Assembly: GCA_002711625.1 (NCBI GenBank)
Contig: PARR01000007.1
Location: forward strand, 24,520-34,586
Reading direction: 5' to 3'
DNA: 10,067 nt
DNA from: Rickettsiales bacterium
Lineage (GTDB): Bacteria; Pseudomonadota; Alphaproteobacteria; Methylaequorales; Methylaequoraceae
Shown here: positions 5,539-10,067 of the stretch, piece after piece
How the letters are laid out: the number at the start of each line of letters is the position of its first letter
How positions within the stretch are numbered: position 1 is the first letter of the stretch
Notes under the pieces: model-generated
Told to the model about the DNA's origin: nothing
Seen by the model: only the letters and a program-made list of their open reading frames with translations
The model's database searches: none
Made by a program: the position numbers and the translations under genes

Positions 5539-7667
5539 TAAATCATGTCAATGATTTGAATTGCGGCCTCAGGAATGTTTGTTCCCGGTCCAAAGACCTT
5601 ACTGACTCCGAGTTCATATAAAAAATCGTAATCTTGGGGCGGAATTACTCCACCACAAATAACTTTAATATAATCAGCTTCATTCTTTTTTAACTCTTTC
5701 ATAAGCAGCGGTAATAACGTTTTGTGTCCTGCTGCTAATGTTGAAACACCGATGATATGAACATCATTTTCAATAGCTTGGACAGCAGCTTCCTCTGGCG
5801 TTTGGAATAATGGTCCCACGTCAACATCAAAACCAAGGTCTGAAAATGCAGTAGCAATAAGTTTGGCTCCTCTGTCATGTCCGTCTTGTCCCATTTTAAC
5901 GACTAGCATTCTTGGCCTTCTACCATTTGATAAAATAAATTCTTCAATATTTTTATCAATTGATTTTAATTTGTTATTCGACTTAATCGACTTTCCGTAA
6001 ACGCCTGAAATTGTTTTTGTAGATAAGGAATGCCGACCAAACACCTTTTCCATAGCTGATGTCATTTCTCCAACCGTACATCTGTTTTGAGCTGCCTGAA
6101 TGCAAATTTCAAGCAAATTACCTTTTTCTGATTTAGCGCTTTGTTCAATTTGATTTAATAGTTTATGAACTTTTTCTTTATCTCTTGATTTTTTTATTTT
6201 TTCGAGTTTCTTTATTTGTTCAAATCTAGCCTTTTCATTGTCAACAGACAAAATATTGATATCCTGCTTTTCTTCTGGTTTATATTTGTTGACTCCAACT
6301 ATGGTTTCGTCCATTGAATCTACACGTGCTTGTCTTTTTGCAGAACTTTCCTCTATTCTCATTTTTGGTATACCTTGCTCAATTGCTTTGACCATACCCC
6401 CTGCATCATCTATTTCTTTAATCAACTTTGATGATTCTTTTATAATTTCTGAAGTCAAGTTTTCTACATAGTAAGAACCGGCTAACGGATCAATAACTTT
6501 TGTAATTCCTGTTTCCTCAGATAGGATTAACTGTGTATTTCGAGCAATTCTTGCAGAAAATGGTGTTGGAAGTGCTAAAGCTTCATCAAAACTATTGGTA
6601 TGGAGTGATTGTGTGCCGCCTAATACTGCTGCCATCGCTTCAATAGTTGTTCTTACGATATTATTGTATGCGTCTTGCTCAGTTAGGGAAACACCAGAGG
6701 TTTGACAATGAGTTCTTAAGGCTAAGCTTTTATTGGATTTTGGTGAAAATTTTTTTACCATTTCAGACCACATATATCTAGCAGCTCTCATCTTCGCAAT
6801 TTCCATAAAAAAGTTCATTCCGATTGACCAAAAAAAAGACAACCTAGGTGCAAAATTATCTATCATCAAACCCCTTTCGAGAGCTGATTTAATATATTCC
6901 TTTCCGTCAGCTAATGTATATGCAAGCTCTTGAACTTGATTTGCACCTGCTTCTTGCATATGATATCCACTAATAGAGATTGAATTAAATTTTGGCATCT
7001 CTCTTGAGGTATATTCAATTATATCAGCAACGAGTCGCATACTTGGTTTTGGAGGAAATATGAATGTATTTCTTACCATAAATTCTTTCAAAATATCATT
7101 TTGAATAGTTCCAGTTAATTTTGATTTATGACAGCCTTGCTCTTCTCCACAGGCTATGAAACATGCCAACACAGGGATTACAGCTCCATTCATGGTCATA
7201 GAAACACTCATCTTTTCCAAAGGAATACCATCAAATAAAGCGTTCATATCTTCAATTGAATCAATTGCAACTCCAGCATTACCCACATCAGCTACAACTC
7301 TTGGATGATCTGAGTCGTATCCTCTATGAGTGGCTAAATCAAATGCGACAGAAAGTCCGGTGACTCCGTTTTTAAGTCCTTCTTTATAAAATTTATTAGA
7401 TTCGTCAGCGGTTGAAAAGCCAGCGTACTGTCTTATTGTCCAAGGTCTGTTTGAATACATAGTGGCACGTGGGCCTCTTGTGAAAGGTGGTAGCCCAGGC
7501 ATTCCAATTTCGTGTGTAATAGAGCTTAGGTCCTCTGCAGTATACAGGGGTTTTACCTTTATTCCTTCTGGTGTCTCCCATGACAAATCATCTATAGATT
7601 TACCCTTAAGCTCATTCTCAGCAACTTTATACCAGTCTTCTATTTTATATCCTTTAGCCAAATTCAA
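5538..7667 (-). CDS. scpA: Methylmalonyl-CoA mutase, single-chain (homodimer type)
   Basis: A 709-residue adenosylcobalamin enzyme interconverting (R)-methylmalonyl-CoA and succinyl-CoA, used in breakdown of propionate, odd-chain fats and branched amino acids. The catalytic barrel spans about 25-550 and the B12-binding Rossmann domain about 583-709. The cobalt-ligand motif DGHDRG is at 595-600 (His597), with GVSTLAAGH and [10 protein letters not shown] behind it. Active-site residues match the Propionibacterium enzyme at a constant offset of eight: Tyr81 in QYAGFSTA (Tyr89), Arg199 in [11 protein letters not shown] (Arg207) and His236 in [10 protein letters not shown] (His244). Tyr and Arg at these sites favour methylmalonyl-CoA over isobutyryl-CoA. 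The start is a TTG: TTG at 7667 is only two bases from AGG, whereas TTG at 7661 (third codon) lies eight bases from it and may be the real start. meaB follows after 22 bases. Confidence 0.97.
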   Translation of the reverse strand: MNLAKGYKIEDWYKVAENELKGKSIDDLSWETPEGIKVKPLYTAEDLSSITHEIGMPGLPPFTRGPRATMYSNRPWTIRQYAGFSTADESNKFYKEGLKNGVTGLSVAFDLATHRGYDSDHPRVVADVGNAGVAIDSIEDMNALFDGIPLEKMSVSMTMNGAVIPVLACFIACGEEQGCHKSKLTGTIQNDILKEFMVRNTFIFPPKPSMRLVADIIEYTSREMPKFNSISISGYHMQEAGANQVQELAYTLADGKEYIKSALERGLMIDNFAPRLSFFWSIGMNFFMEIAKMRAARYMWSEMVKKFSPKSNKSLALRTHCQTSGVSLTEQDAYNNIVRTTIEAMAAVLGGTQSLHTNSFDEALALPTPFSARIARNTQLILSEETGITKVIDPLAGSYYVENLTSEIIKESSKLIKEIDDAGGMVKAIEQGIPKMRIEESSAKRQARVDSMDETIVGVNKYKPEEKQDINILSVDNEKARFEQIKKLEKIKKSRDKEKVHKLLNQIEQSAKSEKGNLLEICIQAAQNRCTVGEMTSAMEKVFGRHSLSTKTISGVYGKSIKSNNKLKSIDKNIEEFILSNGRRPRMLVVKMGQDGHDRGAKLIATAFSDLGFDVDVGPLFQTPEEAAVQAIENDVHIIGVSTLAAGHKTLLPLLMKELKKNEADYIKVICGGVIPPQDYDFLYELGVSKVFGPGTNIPEAAIQIIDMI

Positions 7668-7685
7668 AACCTGTTCTTGTTAAAA

Positions 7686-8534
7686 TTAGTATTTTAACTC
7701 TTTCATAACAAAATTGGGAAATGTAAGTTTTTTTTCCATTAAAACATTTAATTTTTTTATATCAATACTAGTTTTATTATTTACGTCGCGATGGATACCA
7801 GATGTCACAAGAACTGAATCCAAACCTTGCTGTTGTGCACCAGCTATGTCATTCCCCAAGGAATCGCCAATGACTAGAATCCTGTCTCTGTTTTTTAATA
7901 ATTGGTAACAAAAATGATAGATATCTTTGTAGGGTTTTCCGTAATATATAACTTTTCCACCTATCTTTTCATAATAATCTGCCAAGGTTCCTGCACAAAT
8001 CATCAATTTTTCTCCTCTAAAGACTACTTTGTCTGGATTTGAACAGATCATAGGTGCTTTATTCTTAGCTAATTCATTAAGTGTATTTTCATAGTTTTCT
8101 AGTTTGTCACTATCTCCCCATGGACCTGTATTAATTATAATATCTACATCTTTTGTACTTTTAACAATACGCAAATTCAGTCCCTGGATAAGATGAAAGT
8201 CTCTTTCTGGACCAATTAGAAAACATTTATTTTTTTTAGGGTTCTTTTTTATCTTTAAATTCTGCCATGTCACTTCTCCTGATGATACAACGTCTCTATA
8301 TAATGACGAATTTAATCCAAATGAATTGAGTTGTTCTGAAATAATATGTGACCGTCTGGGAGCATTAGTGAGAAAAAGAATTTTTTTTTGCATTTTTTTT
8401 AGTTTCACAAGTGTATCCAGTACATGTTCAAATAAATTTACACCATTATGAACAACTCCCCAAAGATCAATAAAAAAGGTGTCATATTTTTGCGAAATTG
8501 AAGATAAACCTTCTATGTAGATAACTTCTTTCAA
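7686..8534 (-). CDS. HAD superfamily class IIA hydrolase-like protein (TIGR01459-like)
   Basis: A 282-residue HAD class IIA protein resembling the alphaproteobacterial TIGR01459 group. Motif I is FIDLWGVVHNG (21-31): nucleophile Asp23 is present, but the usual second acid is Trp25. Motif II is LTNAPR (55-60), the motif III lysine is Lys200 in YYGKPY, and motif IV is GDSLGNDIAGAQQQG (Asp224, Asp229). The C2-type cap lies between motifs II and III (about 75-195). Related class IIA enzymes are sugar or nucleotide phosphatases such as NagD. The DxW form is common in this subgroup as I recall, so low or altered phosphatase activity is possible, and the substrate is unknown. The start is TTG (8534-8532), supported by an AAGGGGG ribosome site six bases upstream and only one base after the pyrD stop. 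The mutase gene follows after 18 bases. Confidence 0.88.
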   Translation of the reverse strand: MKEVIYIEGLSSISQKYDTFFIDLWGVVHNGVNLFEHVLDTLVKLKKMQKKILFLTNAPRRSHIISEQLNSFGLNSSLYRDVVSSGEVTWQNLKIKKNPKKNKCFLIGPERDFHLIQGLNLRIVKSTKDVDIIINTGPWGDSDKLENYENTLNELAKNKAPMICSNPDKVVFRGEKLMICAGTLADYYEKIGGKVIYYGKPYKDIYHFCYQLLKNRDRILVIGDSLGNDIAGAQQQGLDSVLVTSGIHRDVNNKTSIDIKKLNVLMEKKLTFPNFVMKELKY

Positions 8535-8535
8535 T

Positions 8536-9588
8536 TTAAACCCCCTTACCTACTGCATCTTTTACATTCTCATATCCATTTTTAGCAATTATGCTACTAA
8601 GTTCAGATAAAATTTTACCAACAATTGATGGGCCATGATAAATCAATGCTGTGTAAATTTGGACGAGATTACATCCTAAAAGAATTTTATCATAAACATC
8701 TTGTCCTGAGGAAACTCCACCTACACCAACCAAAACTAATTTTCCTTTTGTAAATTTGAAAGCTTTACTTATAACTTCATTACTGAGGTATTTCAAAGGT
8801 GGTCCTGAAAGACCTCCTGACTCCATAATTTTCCACGCATTCTTGATTGGTTTCTGCGTAAGTCGATTTCTTTTAATCGTTGTATTCGAAATTATCAAAC
8901 CTTTTACTTGAGGTTCCACTAAACTTATTTGACAAATATTCTTTAAGTCATTGTCATCAATATCAGGAGAAACTTTAATAAATAAAGGAATGTTTTTTTT
9001 ATTTACTTTAATTATTTCCTCAAGAAATTTTTCAAAATTGCCTTTTCTTTCAAGTTGTCTCAAACCCTCTGTGTTGGGTGAAGAGATGTTTATTGTTATG
9101 TAATCAACCGAAGAGTCCAAGCAATCGATTAAAAGTTTGTAATCAGTATGATTATCCGGGGAATTCTTATTTTTTCCTATATTTGCACCAACGAGATTTG
9201 ATTGATTTGCGATTCTGTATTTATTTAAATTAACCAAAAATCTTTCAACGCCGTTATTGTTAAAACCCAATCTCTGAATTACTGCCTCATATTCAGGGAT
9301 TTTGAAAACTCTTGGTTTTTTATTACCAATTTGTGGCATTGGGGTAACTGTACCAAGCTCCAAAAAGCCGAATCCCAGATTGAATTCTCCTTCCATAGCC
9401 TCAGCATTCTTATCAAAACCAGCTGCCAGTCCCAAGGGATTTAAAAATGATTTATGAAGTAAATTGAATTCTAAATTACTAAATTTCTTTTTATAATTCG
9501 GTTTAATAAATTTTAAATAATTTAGAAATAAGGAGTGCAAAAACTCGGGGGGAAATAAATCAATTTTTGAGAAATAGTTAAAAAGCAT
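8536..9588 (-). CDS. pyrD: Dihydroorotate dehydrogenase (quinone), class 2
   Basis: A 350-residue class 2 (membrane-associated, quinone-reducing) dihydroorotate dehydrogenase, the fourth step of pyrimidine synthesis, oxidising dihydroorotate to orotate with FMN. An N-terminal amphipathic segment (about 1-28: LFNYFSKIDLFPPEFLHSLFLNYL) is the quinone-site and membrane-contact extension specific to class 2. The barrel shows NPLGLAAGFDKNAE (50-63), LGFGFLELGTVTP (71-83), NNNGV (110-114), the catalytic INISSPNTEGLRQLE (166-180, base Ser170), FIKVSPD (Lys205), SNTTIKR (234-240), SGGLSGPPLK (257-266), VGVGGVSSG (287-295) and QIYTALIYHGP (310-320) for FMN phosphate binding. Length is normal. The ATG at 9588 is four bases after the DUF952 gene stop with no Shine-Dalgarno sequence, pointing to coupled translation in one operon. 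Confidence 0.97.
   Translation of the reverse strand: MLFNYFSKIDLFPPEFLHSLFLNYLKFIKPNYKKKFSNLEFNLLHKSFLNPLGLAAGFDKNAEAMEGEFNLGFGFLELGTVTPMPQIGNKKPRVFKIPEYEAVIQRLGFNNNGVERFLVNLNKYRIANQSNLVGANIGKNKNSPDNHTDYKLLIDCLDSSVDYITINISSPNTEGLRQLERKGNFEKFLEEIIKVNKKNIPLFIKVSPDIDDNDLKNICQISLVEPQVKGLIISNTTIKRNRLTQKPIKNAWKIMESGGLSGPPLKYLSNEVISKAFKFTKGKLVLVGVGGVSSGQDVYDKILLGCNLVQIYTALIYHGPSIVGKILSELSSIIAKNGYENVKDAVGKGV
8541..8547 (-). promoter_or_regulatory. Ribosome binding site supporting a TTG start
   Basis: On the leftward strand AAGGGGG lies six bases before the TTG at 8534-8532, inside the 3' end of pyrD. It is one of the few clear Shine-Dalgarno-like sequences in the window and is the main reason for accepting the TTG start of the HAD gene. 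Confidence 0.55.
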
Positions 9589-9592
9589 ATTT

Positions 9593-9898
9593 TTAATAAT
9601 AAAGTCTGAAATTATTTAAATGCTTAAAAAAAAGTTTGCCGTAGAAATGAGGAAAAAATTTATCTTTATACACTTCCTCCCATTTGAGTTTGCTTCCTAA
9701 AGTTTCTACTTTAAACCCTGCTATAATTAAAGAAGTTTTAGTCTTAAAAAATTTGTTAATCGTCGCATTAATCTGATTTTTTGAAGATAAATGAATAAAG
9801 CCAGATGAAATATCTAAATGACTACCAACAAATCTGTCTTCAGAAAACTTTTTCCACTCATTTCTCGTGAAGATTTTATAAACAAATTTATTATTCAT
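9593..9898 (-). CDS. DUF952 family protein
   Basis: A 101-residue protein that matches the DUF952 pattern: YKIFTRNEWKKF (8-19), FVGSHLDISSGFIHLSSKNQINATINKFF (23-51), a central LIIAGFKVETLGSKLKWEEV (57-76) and the terminal FFPHFYGKLFFKHL (81-94). The family is small, soluble and of unknown function; the conserved GFIHLS and FPHxYG blocks suggest a compact binding or catalytic site, but no reaction is established. In alphaproteobacteria it is often just before pyrD, as here. Its ATG overlaps the TGA stop of the upstream lysyl-tRNA synthetase gene (ATGA), which indicates translational coupling. No signal peptide or membrane segment is seen. Confidence 0.88.
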   Translation of the reverse strand: MNNKFVYKIFTRNEWKKFSEDRFVGSHLDISSGFIHLSSKNQINATINKFFKTKTSLIIAGFKVETLGSKLKWEEVYKDKFFPHFYGKLFFKHLNNFRLYY

Positions 9899-10067
9899 AT
9901 TTCTAATTTCTCATTTAAAAGTGAAATAGTTTTTTTGATTCCATAAAACTTTATAAAAGAACCCAGCCTAGGTCCTTGTTTTTGTCCTAGAATGACCTCG
10001 TAAAAGGCTCCAAACCATTCTCTAAGATTTTCATAATTTAAAGACATACCTATATCATAAATTTTGG
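9895..10067 (-). CDS. lysK: Class I lysyl-tRNA synthetase, C-terminal end (cut by window edge)
   Basis: The last 56 codons of a leftward gene that continues past the right edge, ending in TGA at 9897-9895. The peptide includes ENLREWFGAFYEVILG, then QKQGPRLGSFIKFYGI and a final KKTISLLNEKL, which I recognise as the C-terminus of class I (archaeal-type) lysyl-tRNA synthetase, the form used by most alphaproteobacteria in place of the class II LysS. This segment belongs to the C-terminal anticodon-binding helical part; the catalytic HIGH and KMSKS motifs would lie outside the window. The stop overlaps the start of the DUF952 gene by four bases, placing it in the same leftward transcript. Confidence 0.85.
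   Translation of the reverse strand, partial: KIYDIGMSLNYENLREWFGAFYEVILGQKQGPRLGSFIKFYGIKKTISLLNEKLEI

Noticed and set aside
7462..7683. Rightward open frame opposite the mutase 5' end
   Set aside because: It lies antisense to strongly conserved mutase sequence and has no recognisable domain; similar frames opposite cobT, meaB and the HAD gene were dismissed for the same reason.

Overview
The window looks like a gene-dense, AT-rich (roughly 30% GC by eye), streamlined alphaproteobacterial genome. Three things point to Alphaproteobacteria: the BolA / J-domain protein / CobS / CobT neighbourhood, a class I lysyl-tRNA synthetase end, and a class IIA HAD protein of the kind common in that class. 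A marine streamlined lineage fits the very short gaps and base composition, but the species cannot be named from this sequence.

Layout. The left part reads mostly rightward: a two-CBS-domain protein at the edge (2-457), then leftward bolA (454-708), then a divergent rightward set of a Cys4/J-domain protein (731-1312), cobS (1299-2264) and cobT (2257-3984) with overlapping ends. From 3986 to the right edge everything reads leftward. In transcription order this is lysK (3' end only), a DUF952 protein, pyrD, a HAD class IIA protein, methylmalonyl-CoA mutase, a MeaB/ArgK-type GTPase and rpmB. Gaps or overlaps in this run are -4, 4, 1, 18, 22 and 48 bases, so it is probably one long transcript or a few overlapping ones. 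The two convergent junctions are extremely tight: the stop codons of the CBS gene and bolA share a TTAA, and cobT and rpmB stops are one base apart. No stretch over 300 bases lacks a gene, and no tRNA, rRNA, CRISPR array or insertion sequence was seen.

How the genes fit together. CobS and CobT are the AAA+ and VWA parts of the aerobic cobaltochelatase (cobalamin synthesis; CobN is not in this window). The mutase with its G-protein chaperone MeaB is a cobalamin-dependent propionate/methylmalonyl module. The window therefore pairs a possible B12-supply block with a B12-use block on opposite strands, meeting at rpmB.

Most notable. The MeaB homologue carries an extra N-terminal Cro/C1-type helix-turn-helix domain (about residues 1-62) ahead of a complete MeaB GTPase. 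The 22-base gap between the mutase stop and this gene's start is filled by a near-perfect 25-base palindrome (5514-5538). A DNA-binding B12-enzyme chaperone sitting beside a candidate operator suggests a regulatory loop; this is an inference that needs testing. A second inverted repeat (4289-4327) spans the other end of the same gene.
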